Shown here: positions 1-11,979 of the stretch, one piece after another
How the letters are laid out: every line of letters starts with the position of its first letter
How positions within the stretch are numbered: the first letter of the stretch is position 1
Assembly (NCBI GenBank): GCA_000320545.1
Contig: ADNK01000319.1
Span: forward strand, 1 to 36,449
Reading direction: 5' to 3'
From: Bigelowiella natans CCMP2755
Taxonomy: Eukaryota; Cercozoa; Chlorarachniophyceae
Length of the DNA stretch: 36,449 bases
Made by a program: the position numbers and the translations under genes
Notes under the pieces: generated by a model
The model's database searches: none
What the model saw: only the letters and a program-made list of their open reading frames with translations
Told to the model about the DNA's origin: nothing

Positions 1-198
1 TTCAGATTAGAAGGGAAGAAGTGCTATAAACATTTGATTCATGCAGCGATACGACAATGCGATCTTGCCATGACGCGAAAGCAGCATCACCCTTTTTCTG
101 TTCTCTGACTGTGTCTCACTCACACCCCCCTCTACCCCTCCCCCCACCGCTTGGCCGCGGCCTTTCCTTGCACTCACTCATTTTGGGACTGGACAAAG

Positions 199-649
199 GT
201 GTCAACATCTGGAGCTCGTTGTCGCGGCGCTCAAATCGAAGGTGATTGCGATTCGCGTTGTGCCCATCGTCGTTAGTACGTGTTGCCATCTCACTGATTC
301 GCGGCCATATATCCTCCATACATGCAGCACGCAGCGGTCTCGTCACAGCTAACGGCGGCCCTTGCACGTGAGCCGGCGCTAGTCGAAGAGGTAGTTGTCC
401 TTTTGCGCGTAACACGGAAGAAGAGAAAAACCGGAGGAGGAATCGAATGGCTGAGCTCATTATTTTCGGGTCCCTCCCCTTCATCTCCCTTTTGGCAATT
501 TTTGCCGCAGGTTAAGCGACTGCAGGGGACCCTTGACGAGAATGACGCAGAAAAACAGCGCTTGATCACAGAAAAGGTCAGGTTTGAGAGTGCATGGTGT
601 TTCTTCTTCCTGCGCTCCCTTCCTCTCTACGCTCGTCATCGTTTATATA

Positions 650-682
<33 letters not shown>

Positions 683-1449
683 GTATATATCTTACTCTTA
701 CTCTCTAACACTCTCCCCCTTGTTCCTCACTTTCTGCAGAATCAAGCACTGAGGAAGCTCGAGTTGTTTGATCAGGGCAAAACGGTTGACCTTGTGGAGA
801 CGCTCACGTCGCTAGCGGATGACGGTGAGGGGGGGGGGTGTAAGATTAGTGGGGATTACTATGGAACTGCTTTTGCTGCTGATAACAGCTGTATCTATTA
901 AGCGATAAAGTAAGCTGATGAAGGAAACATACTGAAATCTTCATACCTTTGTCGAAATTTTCTTGCTTGTTTTTGTAGCGAGAGGAGGGGAAGACCCTCT
1001 CCTCATCGGGACTTCGGTTCTTTCACCCAGCCGCGACGCCTATCCTCGAGGAGAACCCCTCGCGCCTTTAGACATTGAAGGTTTTGAAAGCGACGACGGA
1101 AACGTCGCAAAAAATCATCTCAACTTCAGTGCTGCTGCCGGGGGAAAGTGAGAACATATTTCGTCTTAGAAGGGAGAAGGGGGGAGCGGACACAACTGGA
1201 CAGTGCACAATGATGATTATGCTGGAATTACATGCTAATGCGCGTTTCTACGTACACACGCTCATCTTGAAAAGCTCAATATTTATTATACGTTTTCGTT
1301 GTAATTTTGACAAATACGAATTGGAATGATCATATTTAAATTTGCTTTACTCGTAATGCTACAGCGGTGCCGAAGACGATCTCCTTCGAGTCTCAGCGGA
1401 GGAGTACAAGCAAGTCATTAAGGAGCTTGGAGACGCTGGGCGTACATGA
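199..1449 (+). CDS. 3' part of a helical, probably coiled-coil protein (partial, at least 6 exons)
   Basis: Exons 199-241, 328-391, 511-576, 740-824, 979-1147 and 1365-1449 join in one frame, ending at TGA 1447-1449. Every internal intron has GT-AG ends (for example 242-327, 392-510, 577-739) and phases agree at each join. The product is rich in Leu, Glu, Lys and Gln (QHLELVVAALKSK, then VKRLQGTLDENDAEKQ), typical of amphipathic helix or coiled coil. It is followed by a loop (LLIGTSVLSPSRDAYPRGE) and a short helical end (EEYKQVIKELGDAGRT). No catalytic motif is visible and I do not recognise the family. The acceptor of the first exon (acaaag before 199) is the weakest call, and earlier exons may lie upstream of the window. 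The intron at 577-739 holds a (TA)n tract. Confidence 0.68.
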
Positions 1450-2090
1450 GTTATTGCAGACACTTCATGCAAATCCATAGACACACATGTAGTATGTACA
1501 TCATTTAGCATGGATCACAATGTACACTTACACCTACACATTTGCATCTGTGCATGCATGGCAGCGTGCAGCTGGCCTAAACTAGTTGGCCTGCAATGTC
1601 CAGATGTGCATGAGGTCAGAGACGCAGGCGCCAGCGCACATGCTAGTCTCTACTTGGGTCATTGTTTGCATGTGCTGCATGGGGTTGAGATTGTCTAGCC
1701 TGCGCACAACGTGCTTTGACCTACCATTGCATGTTTCATGGAGCCCGAAACCAAATGAAAGCTTGTGCAACGTCGCAGATTTGTTCTCACATGTCCTGCC
1801 ACATTGCCCAGCTAGTCACGTTACACCTGGATGATGTGCACGCACAACAAACAAAAGTTCAACACATCGCCGCATGATTAGCTATACAGACGCTAAAATC
1901 CTTTGTGTGCCGTCTCAATGACATGTGATTCATGCATGATCGAAACGGATGCAATGAATCATCATTTTTTCACAATTGTCACCCTGATGTGGTTGCAATA
2001 CTGCGGCTATCTAGCTATTTGGCATCTCATATCTGTCGCATGGCGCTCATTATAGACATGTAATACCACATATACTATGTATACAACTTG

Positions 2091-2168
2091 AGCGCTGTAG
2101 CCGCTGCTCTGCATAGCTACATTCGGATAACCATTGAAAAATCTAAACATTTCATTACATCCGTCTCA
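2091..2168. repeat. Dispersed hairpin repeat, copy A
   Basis: The copy opens with agcgctgtagccgct, then has TGTAGC and GCTACA arms (about 2096-2101 and 2116-2121) forming a stem. The tail ends in cattacatccgtctca. Copy B at 24440-24516 has the same arm, tail and terminal block, about 80% identical by eye over the last 58 bases. It lies in the intergenic region downstream of gene 1. This could be a MITE or SINE fragment or another small dispersed element. Confidence 0.6.
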
Positions 2169-2987
2169 TACTATATATATGATATTACTGTGTCTATTAT
2201 ATGACATCACTGTGTCTGTTATACTCCATGCGACAAAAATCGATCAGAACGTAAGGGATCTATGTGTTCATGTTGATGGATCATCACCAACGTTTAACCA
2301 ATGCACTGCAATGCTTTGTCTCGTGCTTTAGCTAGGTTGCACTCTGCCAAGCGTGCATCAAAGAATATTCTCAGAGGACAGTCCGTGTCTGAAATCTGAG
2401 TCCTTACATAGAATTGGTTGTTCGGGAGAATGAGAGATCTGTCCTCATCGAATCCAATACATCATGATTAATGCGAAGTTACAATGTTTGCCCTTGATCC
2501 AACGAGCAGACGACCAGGAATACAAAGAGTAAAACTTTGTCTGCTTATAAACTCTTCATCTCAAGCTTGGGTAGTTTAAAAGGACACGATACAAAATTAT
2601 GGTGGATCGAACATGTGGCCACACTGTGTGTGTGGCTGAGGAGCTTGCTCTAAAGAACAGCTGTTATTCATTGAGATTATGAGAATCATTTTTTTTAGAA
2701 CAGACTCATTGAGAATCTCTTCTATTGAGAATCTCTTCTGTTGAGCTACCCATACTAAGAAACGAAAAGCTGCTCTTGTGCAAACTTCGCATAGCACATC
2801 AGAATAGGTTCCTCGGAAATTTAATCAGATCAATTGACCTCTTTCCTATATGCGACTGGATTCCACCCTGAACGTCTCAGGAACACCATTGGTCACAGGC
2901 ACGCGTTTTGGGTTGCCACGATGGATACGCGAACACACCTCAGTGTTGCTTTAGAACTTTTCGGGAACATCTTTGACTTCGAAGCGG

Positions 2988-3031
2988 TTTCGGGCGAGCT
3001 CTGGTCGAGTATGATGCCCTTTCGCCCGAAA
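2988..3031. repeat. Perfect 10-bp inverted repeat (hairpin)
   Basis: TTTCGGGCGA at 2988-2997 is the exact reverse complement of TCGCCCGAAA at 3022-3031, with a 24-base loop. The related word tttcgggaac occurs nearby on each side (about 2959 and 3050). It lies in a gene-free stretch. Function unknown. Confidence 0.55.
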
Positions 3032-3774
3032 AGCCATGCATTCGCCTCGGTTTCGGGAACCTCGAAAGCGGAGCCGTGCTGCTACGTCTGCGCGTTCCCG
3101 TGTGTTTCCATGCGAACAGTTCCCAGGACGGTAGTCAAGAACCAGTTGTCGCTCTCCATCTGAGAACAAACACGCATTGATTTTGTCCCTGCGACAAGTC
3201 TCAATTCGTGTCGTTGTCATCTACTTGTACATATTACAATCGAAGTGAGAGTACCGTAAGCTGCGTTCAGTGTTCAATGTGTTCATTTTGTTGTGTCATG
3301 TCGGGGTACGTCTGAACGCGAACAGACATCGAGGGTATTTCCGGGCCATAGATCTGCGGTCTTCGATGTCGCACTTGGAAGATGCCCTACGCATTGTTTG
3401 TCAGTAATCGACTACCTCTCCCTGTTTTCTTCTTGTGGGGTAGTAGTCGGGGCTGGGACGGTACACCGTTCTGCCCATAGACTAGCCCATAGATGTCGAA
3501 TAGCGGGGGCAAGCACGGCGGGGCGTTCTGTGAGCCTGTCGGATGCCTTAAAGGGCATCCATTTCTTCGCCTTTCGGATGCACGGCTTGTACCCAATGCC
3601 CAGCACGCGCTCTGGATCTTTGATTCAAAGAACCGCTTGTGGCAAAATGTGTTCCAAAAGATTCGCTTGCTTCGGTAGTTGTGTGCAGGATCTCCCCGAC
3701 CGGTTTTCGGGCCTCGCACAATCCAAATCCCAAACCTACTCGTTCCACTTCCACTAAAGTTGAAATCTTTGATC

Positions 3775-5290
3775 ATGTCGCTCCCATTGTCCCTTTTTGC
3801 AGTAGTTACTCTGTTATCGAGCCCTGCATTTGCCAATTGGCACGCTGTTGAGCATGGAAGTCTTATGCAGACCTCTTCTCCGAGTTGTCCACTTTCAGAC
3901 AGTCTCATCGCCCATAAGAGCAGCCACCCCAAGGAATTTTTACATGGGAAGGCTGCAATTGTTGGCACAGAAGTGGAAGCAATGGAAGAAGAACTCAAAA
4001 AGAGCTTTCCTGTCGAGTTTGGAGATTTTGCATCCATGAACCAAAGCAATTTTGCTGCTGCAACAGGTTGTGCCAATTGCTGCCCATCTAGTCAAAGCTT
4101 CCTTGAATTGGAAGAGGCTAAGGCCTCAACGATCTCGTGTTACAAAGAGAAAAGAGCTTATTACAAATTTCGTAAGGGCATTTACGTTAAGGACGTTCAT
4201 CTATCTGCAGGCAGTAAGCACACAGAGGTATGTCCATTGTCAAGTTAGTTACATGAAGTGTATAACTCTCTCTTTTGCATCATCAGATATATGTGAGCCG
4301 TTATTCGCACGGTTCACATTGGATCAAAGTGGTGTGTAAGGGACACTTATGCTATCATGCAAAAACGTTCCACATTTGGAAAAAGGACATTAAACGACTT
4401 TACATTCGTTCGTGGGCCCAAAACTGCGCTCGCGTCTTAAAAATCACCGTATTTGATTGTCCCAAGCCTTGCCCAGGATGCACTAAGATCACTGAGCACA
4501 CGCATCTCGATTTTTCGGATGCGAGGTCTGACGGAAAGTCGGTTGTCGTTACCGATGCCACCGATATCTTTCCAGCTGTTTCGACCAACCCTATCAAACT
4601 CACTGACACCGAAGTGCTAGTAAAGGGTGTACGAAATGGACAAACAAACAGCTTGAACAATGCAGTGGTCAGCTTGATAAGAGATGGAATTAGGCCTGAT
4701 AGCGACCTAAGAGATGCAGTGGATGAAGAGGGCAATTCACTTGAGGGCACTTACATTGTCACTGTACGTGACAGCGACAACGGGAAAGACGAACCGAATG
4801 CATTGTCTAATGATCCTAAATCAAGTATGACCTTCTGAGAGGGATTTAAATCATAGATTTTAACTGACTTTAGAATTAAAAGTGTCTGACGCCTTGTGTA
4901 TATGTGTGTGCGTGCTTGTGTGTGCAGCTGATTGGAGGTTTGGAGGAACGGTTACGTTCAAGTTTCCCTGTGCCGTTAGCATTGAATCCATTCAGATAGT
5001 TGACATCGACCCAGATGAGGATGAATTTGCAAATGTAACTAGGCTATTTCTTCATAGACATAAACATATTATGGTAACAGTTTACTTTTGTTTGCCCTTA
5101 GATTGAATTCTTTGGCGCTTCAGTTCAGACCATGAGCACTAGAATTCCAGGATTTAGGGTTGGAAACATGATGGCGAAAACATTTGAATTTGGGGCTACA
5201 AATATAGATAAACTTAAGGTCACATTCTCTAGTTCAGGTGCGGTAGGGAAGATCAAAATCGGCTGCGCTTGTCCAAATAAAAACAAATGA
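3775..5290 (+). CDS. Secreted beta-sandwich-like protein of unknown function (4 exons, about 428 aa)
   Basis: Exons 3775-4227, 4287-4824, 4928-5034 and 5102-5290 join in phase (0, 1, 0) with GT-AG introns of 59-103 bases and stop at TGA 5288-5290. The start is the first ATG of the frame and gives a clear signal peptide (MSLPLSLFAVVTLLSSPAFA), so the mature protein enters the secretory route. The middle has several Cys, including a tight cluster (DCPKPCPGC), then HTHLDFSDARSDGK. The C-terminal 95 residues alternate beta-strand-like stretches (GGTVTFKFP, IESIQIVDIDPDEDE, LKVTFSSSGAVGKIKI). This order resembles small carbohydrate- or calcium-binding beta-sandwich repeats in extracellular proteins of algae and marine bacteria. 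That comparison is from memory and the function is unknown. A cell-surface or extracellular binding role is inferred. Confidence 0.85.
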
Positions 5291-6098
5291 AGTTTTATGT
5301 GAAGCCATCTGGATGAACTTTCTGTGGGTCAGAACAGGACATTGTGTCCAAAGACGAGTCACTGAATCCATCTTGTCTAAGAGTTGCAAGCTGGGCAAGA
5401 ATCTGTTGAGTTTTCAGAACTTCTGCTTCAGAAAATGACCTATAAATTACTTGTAACTCGCAATCATAGTTGTAACTCTGGCCGAACAATTGACATTTAA
5501 ACAACATGTTGAAATTGACAAATGTGTCCATTCAGTGCATGTTGTCAACTTCACAGTACAGAGTAGCAAAAAACTTCTTTTGCAAAACTGAATCGAACTC
5601 TTGCATAAAAATATAACGATGATTCCATTGGTTGTTTACATGATTGAGCGCAAGATTTACCCAGTTTGCTGCTCTCTAGCTCTGACGCTCTGATCCCCAA
5701 CACCATCTTGTTTGTTGCGCCCCACACAATCACCTCACACGCTAGCACGCCACCTCGTTTTTATGATTCCGGCTTCTTTTTCTCCAAATCTAGCTAGCTA
5801 GACATGCTAGCATGCTCCAAGTGCACGCGGGTTTCCTGCGAATCTAGGAATTGCTATGCGTTTTTTACTCCGAAGTCGACCCAATACCATCCCAAACTCT
5901 CAACATGCTCTATCTCCACAAACAAATGATGACATTGGAGCAGCTTCCGATTAGTTTCATTGCGTGCATTCATGCCATGATAGTGTTGTCTCAGGCAGTA
6001 AAATGCATGCCTTGCAATTGCACATGCGTGTGTAGCAACATGATGCCAACTAGTGGCGCAGTGCAAATTGTGCTGTGCAGCATGATAAGTTTTGGCTG
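5291..6098. other. Convergent (tail-to-tail) spacer between genes 2 and 3
   Basis: This 0.8 kb holds the 3' flanks of genes 2 (+) and 3 (-). It contains tagctagctagacatgctag at about 5790-5810, with the palindrome ACATGCTAGCATG at 5802-5814, a word seen again at 19092 and 19527. Short frames in both directions show no exon structure or known motif. Confidence 0.5.
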
Positions 6099-7947
6099 TT
6101 ACAAATAATTTATTGATGGTGTGCCATGAAGCTCCCCTTCTTTGAGCTCTGCATCGTCACGATGTCGGGGTGGGATAGAGATGACAATAGTGCTGTCATC
6201 AGATGAGCTCTCGCTAATGCAATCTGAATAACACTGCTCTGTGATCCTTGAGGTCGAGTTTGCAGTACTTTTTTGTTCCGTAAATTTATAGCCTTCGAGG
6301 TTCCATTTAACAATGTAATCAGTGAAACTCTTCAATTTTTTGGTATATTCAGGTTTGTTCACGGGAAAGAAGTCGTGTTTCGCCCCCTAAGGACATGTAT
6401 GCTATCATTTCGGGAGGGATGACAACGGCTTACATTTCATACGTTTACAATATACGGTTGGTAAAGATTCGCGCGTAGGGCGTCCATCATGTGCTCAGCG
6501 TGTTCGAAAGGAATTATCTGAAAAACATGGTTTTTGAACATCGACCCACAGCAAACTCAAATAATCCCTCCAGATAATATCTTTGCGATTTCATTGGATA
6601 TCACAATAACCTCATCACTTTTTGAATGCATGACGTAGACCGGACACCGTATTTGTCCTGCAGCATTCAGGTTGTCGAATAAATCGCAAAACTCTGAGCA
6701 TCTTGGGATACAGCAAGGACAAGAACCTTTAGAGAGAACATTTATATTTCACCATTACCATTCTGATTCAACATTTTTTAGCAACATATTAGACCTTTGC
6801 AGCCAAAGTGACTGGACAATACCCTGCATATGGAGGTAAATCCGGACTGAAGAACCACACCACCAACTAAAACCTAATATTCATAAAAATATCTCATCCT
6901 TGTTTACTACAATCATGAATACCCAGACCTGTGACGCGAGCCATAACGTTGGGCCAGTCCCCAAAGACATACCATACAAAATTATTGTTTTTGGATCCAC
7001 CTTTTTTTCCTATATATTTTTGTTCAATTTTCCATTGCATGCGAGTAGAAACAGGTTGCAAAACTTCTATCACCTCCGTCAGATAATTGTAGGTAGCTCG
7101 TATTGCATCAAACACTCTGTTCTGCGTTGGAATACCAGGGGCCTTTCCGTAACCAGGCCACTCGTACATGTAGCTGACATAAAGAAGGTCCTAATGTTCG
7201 AATCTATATTAGTTTAGGTCCGTCAGTTATTCACCAATTCGCGTCCAGTTCCCAGGCTAACTTCTGCAAACGCCATCGGGGAGAATACAAGGTCAAATCC
7301 TCGCGTCGTCCATGGCTGTAGATAATGTGAAATTTGGCATGCTTGGGATCACCACCAAACCCTAAAGGCCTAGATTATGGAAGTAAATCATTTTGCAGGT
7401 TATCATATGAATCTTCATAATTTAATTGAAATACATAATGTAGTGTAGACGATATAACCTATCCCAGGAGCTATGATCATTTGGGAGATTTGTATAATAC
7501 GGCTTCCCATTGACCCATCGCCGAACAAACTTGACAGGCTTTGAAAGAAAAATAGGAGTTATTTTGTAAAATGAATCTGTATTTAGATGCTGGGATAAGA
7601 CTTACCCGCCATTCCCAGATGTGGAATATGTGCCCTCCAGGAGTTTTTCTCTCCAAAACTATTGTGTTTTGAAAATGAATCTTGGACATTACGAATAGAA
7701 ATGAAGTTTCTTCTAACCTTTACTATGATCACAATCATAGTCCTCAGGAAGTTTGGGCAGTTCTCTCTTGTAACAACAAAGACAGGCTATCCATAACCGG
7801 ATGTTTATATTTTAGCCACAGTTATTCAAACACAATACACAGAACAAATTTACACTGACCAAAAGTACAGTCGAGGCATTGACCAAAAGGATAACAGCAG
7901 CGATGATATGGAGGATCAAATACGCAAGCTTGGATGGCAATTCCCAT
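6099..7947 (-). CDS. ABHD17-like alpha/beta serine hydrolase (11 exons, about 393 aa)
   Basis: Exons (high to low): 7947-7860, 7786-7724 or 7718, 7680-7606, 7538-7459, 7369-7235, 7173-7074, 7009-6929, 6873-6795, 6726-6611, 6517-6443, 6386-6099. Family landmarks appear in order: IIYSHGRRED (HG oxyanion region), EWPGYGKAPG, nucleophile elbow ILYGMSLGTGPT (Ser of GxSxG), RCPVYVMHSKSDE (acid Asp), VNGAKHDFF (catalytic His). The whole triad is present. The ABHD17 family depalmitoylates membrane proteins. The chosen start, MGIAIQAC followed by FDPPY and a Cys-rich run (RCCYPFGQCLDC, then ACLCCYK), fits N-myristoylation or palmitoylation and membrane attachment. All joins agree in phase except between exons 2 and 3 (7681-7723), where the frame is off by one. 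The C-terminal tail after KWN is acidic and Ser-rich. Confidence 0.9.
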
Positions 7948-9485
7948 CACCGTGGTAGCAGTGTAGCAGTTACTAAAGTGGGTTTGTTCTTGTGCCCATT
8001 TACCTGTAAATAAGATGCAAGAGAATTATGTGTTAAAGCACTCGTTAAAGACGTGTGGCTACATGTCCATTCTCAATTCTCATGATCTTATGATGAATTG
8101 AGAAAAGTTCGTGGCAAAGTGCGAACATTACTGAGTAGTTGCACAATAGTCATATTCCATAAGCTTACAAAGCAGTCATGCCGAGGTCAGCTGAAGGCCG
8201 TTGGTCTACACCAACGGCTCCATGCACCAGGAGCAAATTTCCACAATCCATTTCAAAGATGCATAACAACGGCCAATTCACTTGTGCGTCAAGGATCACG
8301 CCATGTCGTCGTACATTTTTCAACGGGCACTTTTGCGATGCGCCTGCCTCTGCTCAACCTGGGGCGGCACAAAATTTTGCGGAAAAGGATCCTTGTCGAA
8401 GATCGAAAAATTAATTTCTGGACAAATTACCGGTAGTGGCTTCATCGCACCGTCTGCGACAAGGGATTTTTGTCATGCGAGTCAAATTTTCCAGAGTCGC
8501 AGAACAAATCTTTTGTGCACTTTTGCAAAAGGCTTTCGTTCTCCTTTGCAATGATTGTCGCAAGGGCCTTTTAGCTTCCATCTGTGTAGCTTTTTCAAGG
8601 ACTTTGGGAAAAGTCCCACAATTGTGGTGTGCAGTGCACAGTTTGCACACGCACCGCATCCATCTGTGTGAAGCATGTGCCGCGCATGTGCAAAGTCCGC
8701 CAGGCATCGGTGTAGTCCATGGCAACGTTTTTGTGTTGACAATCACATGGCTAGATGGATGGGGAGGACAAATTGCTGCGAGGAAGAGAAACGTTTTGGC
8801 TCACAAAAAGTGCAATTTCCGTGTGCTTGTTGGCGTTGGCTTTGGCTTTGGCTTTCAGAACACTCAGGATGTTTGCAACCACAATTCAGTGGGGAGGGAA
8901 GCTTTCAGATTGTGGACTCAACCAATGCATCCGACGACACTTTCAGTTGCAAGTGCACCTCAAAAAAGCCAGCAAATTCCAGAATTCCCAAAATGCTCCA
9001 AGCATTGTTCAATTTTTTGTGGAACGTTTCAAGCAATGATCAGCCTGTGCAAGCCCTTGAAATGAAATCATTCACTGTGAGTTCTTTTGTTCCATGAAAC
9101 CCCATTCGCGCGCACAACTCTAGCATCAAGTGCCTGCGAATGCTCGAGCTTCGATCATGCAATCTGGGCTTTGTGTGTGCTGCACACACATGCTGGCATG
9201 CTGTGAATCGAATTCTGCGATGCACGCTAGCACGTGCATCAAACGGATCACCATGCTCCCCGCGTTGGTTCTAATGCAATGACGTGAGACACTTGGCTTG
9301 TTCACTTGAAGATTGCAATTTAGTTGTGCCATGGCGAAGCGGATCCGTTGCGCTTGAGAAATTGAATTTTTGCCAATGCACCGCGGCCAAAACCATGTCT
9401 TTGAAAGTGATTCAAGCTTTCATTGTACAACCGGGCAAGCGGTACCTAATGCCGCCGCTACCTCATCTTTCCTAGCTTTTGCAGC
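7948..9485. other. Intergenic region with overlapping Cys-rich open frames, no supported gene
   Basis: It lies between the 5' end of gene 3 and the 3' end of gene 4, both on the minus strand. Several long plus-strand frames overlap here (8098-8436, 8436-9065, 8675-9097). They are Cys, His and Trp rich and match no family I know. Words such as tgctgcacacacatgctggcatg (about 9179-9201) link it to the other repeat-like spacers. The base composition looks noncoding or like a decayed gene. The promoter of gene 3 should lie next to 7948. Confidence 0.45.
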
Positions 9486-11272
9486 TTAAGATGCTGCCTC
9501 TTGATTGTTATTCTTCGCAGATTCTACCGTGTTCCCATCTTTTGCATCCCCCCCGTGGACTCGGGTTGAGGTGGGAGTAGAAGCGTACTACATCGGATGA
9601 AGAATCAGAATACAGTCAGAGTCGGGATGTATGCGTCACATTTCATATAAGATTATAACCTGCTTCAATACAGGACGGGGGCTTTGAGGCGACTTAAGGG
9701 GAAGAGATTTGCCGAAATGGTTCCCATGAGAACTACTTCTACGTCTTCCACTAAAAGGAAAAGACTGATTTGTACTAAGTGGAGAAGGTATCACTGAGAT
9801 CCTACAGGATTGGGGAGGGGAAGATAAACGTATCCTTGGAATAAGTTGTTGCGTATAAGGTAGCTCATGATAATAGTAAAATTCTAGATGGAAAGTTTTT
9901 AGACAATTTAATATCCCATGAGCATAACTCATTCGCCATGAACTACAAAAGCTCTCTCATCGCAAGTTAGCAAAGATCTGACCTTTTCGGTGTGGAGACC
10001 TTAGAAGACGGTTGACGTTCCGGGCTTCTGGATGAACTACATTAATATACAAAAACATGTTATCGAATCCGTGCATGTATTAATAAATTCGGAGCGTTGG
10101 GTTCATTATTGCACGGGTTTCGGAAAAGAAGAAGGTTATGCGTCCTTACTCTTTTTTCCGTAAATTAGGAGAATTCGCGTGCACGAACTCTTTGATCTTT
10201 GACGACAGCGACCTTTGGAACCCACACACACATACAATTAAATATAAACGTATAGATAATTACATATTAGCGGTTTTGTTAATCAGTATCACCCTGGAAG
10301 ATCCCTGACATGGTTCTTAAACATCGCCTTTGCTTTACTTTCAGTCGTACCGAGGTAGAAGGAATTTATGTACGACTTTTCGATTACATCCGGATCAACC
10401 TAACAAATCACTTCATCATCAATACAAAAAAAAACAAATGACACACATCCACATCCACTAACCCATCCCCGAACCCCCTCCCACTCTATCTTCATTTCAA
10501 ATATGTATACATTGTGTTCGATGGTAAAATGCATATATTCTGCGCGCGCGCTTGCGCGCTTTGGATTGGTGTAGCGCATCCTCACCTGCCCCGCAAAGAT
10601 GAGCTGTGAGATATGGATTAGATGTTCGTTAGACCGCCTCAACACCGTAAACGCCTGTGTTTTATTCCAGATATATGAAAACGAAGAGGAAAGTGACAAA
10701 CAATACGCAATATGCCTCCCCTCTCCCACAGAGTTATCCCCGCAAAGCTTTTATCACGGCAATACTGCTAAAATCTCCCTCTCACAAGGTTATCATTTGT
10801 GCGCGCAGTGTTTCCCCCACACCTCAACGCATTGGTCGAGGAACTTGTCCCAGTAGCGCATATTTAATAAGAGCTTGTGAAGACCTGCGGTGGAACGATT
10901 TTAGGGAATGGTGCGTGATACAGTGACGCACGATGATTGATGATTAGATTGTAGAATGTTATTTATGCATGATGAAAATCTCATACCCTTTGGTATCACC
11001 ATGGAGGGTGCGTCGACCACCTGTAAGCGACATTCAACGTCATTTATCTTGTTTCCTCTCATCCATCTCCTCCTCCTTCTCCTTCTTCTTCTACTACTAC
11101 TACTACTATCGCACACGGGTAACCTTCGTTTGTAGGTTGAAGCAGTGCTTGAAATCTATATGGTAAAATTTATATCCCTCGGATATAAGGATGTTGTCGC
11201 TATGTCTGTGTGTGAATAGCAGGAGTTGTCAGAGAGGATGAAAACGATATACACACACATATATACAAACAA

Positions 11273-11310
<38 letters not shown>

Positions 11311-11661
11311 CGGTATATCTGACGCCAAAAAGCTTGGACCCACAGCCCTTATATTTTCACACCATCTCTCGTCCATCCATCGTTCGAGAGTGGGAATGGG
11401 GAAGGCTGAGGAAAGAGGAAGATCGATATAGAATAAGAGTACCGATCTCGCAAGCCTAAGACGTGCCCTGCCACGAGTCCACCCACCACTGTTTTGAGGA
11501 ACTTTGTCACCTGAACGAAATTAATGACCGTTCACCATCCATCCATCATTTCCCAAGTCGTTTTATTCAATTTGGAATTCGTTTTGCTACGAATTACAAT
11601 TCCGTGGAAGGAACAAGTCAACAAATGTGCCGCATGTAGAGGACGCTAAAGTTTAAGTTAC

Positions 11662-11719
<58 letters not shown>

Positions 11720-11927
11720 CTCGCTCTTTGTGTTTGTATTTCTTTCACACGCGCGCACGCGCTCCACACACATATTTTCGAATCATTTGTGATTTTTGTT
11801 CTGTTGGACGGGCCTTATGCTGCGCGATGGGGTCCTTGATGGAGCGTGCATTCAGGCGTTCAACTGTGCTGAAGTCGAAATCTTTCACCGACTGACATCA
11901 TAAACAAATAGATATACATAATATTAC

Positions 11928-11979
<52 letters not shown>

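Larger units (their letters stand above)
1450..3774. other. Intergenic region, no supported gene
   Basis: About 2.3 kb between gene 1 and gene 2. At 1500-2100 it is full of short alternating motifs (atgcatg, tgcatgtg, ctagcta). A hairpin repeat lies at 2091-2168. A direct repeat with unit ttgagaatctcttct occurs at about 2709-2740. Frames at 2834-3163 and 3293-3757 are open, but they lack convincing ATG starts and recognisable protein features. The last few hundred bases before 3775 presumably contain the promoter of gene 2, but no TATA box stands out. Confidence 0.5.

Noticed and set aside
3387-4076. 229-codon minus-strand open frame
   Set aside because: It is antisense to the signal-peptide exon of gene 2, has no recognisable features, and its length is a by-product of that exon's codon use.
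9700-9834. Alternative upstream extension of the kinase tail exon (EFYYYHELPYTQQLIP)
   Set aside because: The frame is open, but the phase from the preceding exon (10036-9983) only fits the acceptor at 9835, giving STPKRIRLSSPPQ.
11275-11306. TA tract considered as a cruciform or origin-like element
   Set aside because: TA runs of this size occur at least eight times in the window, mostly in introns, so they are ordinary microsatellites here.
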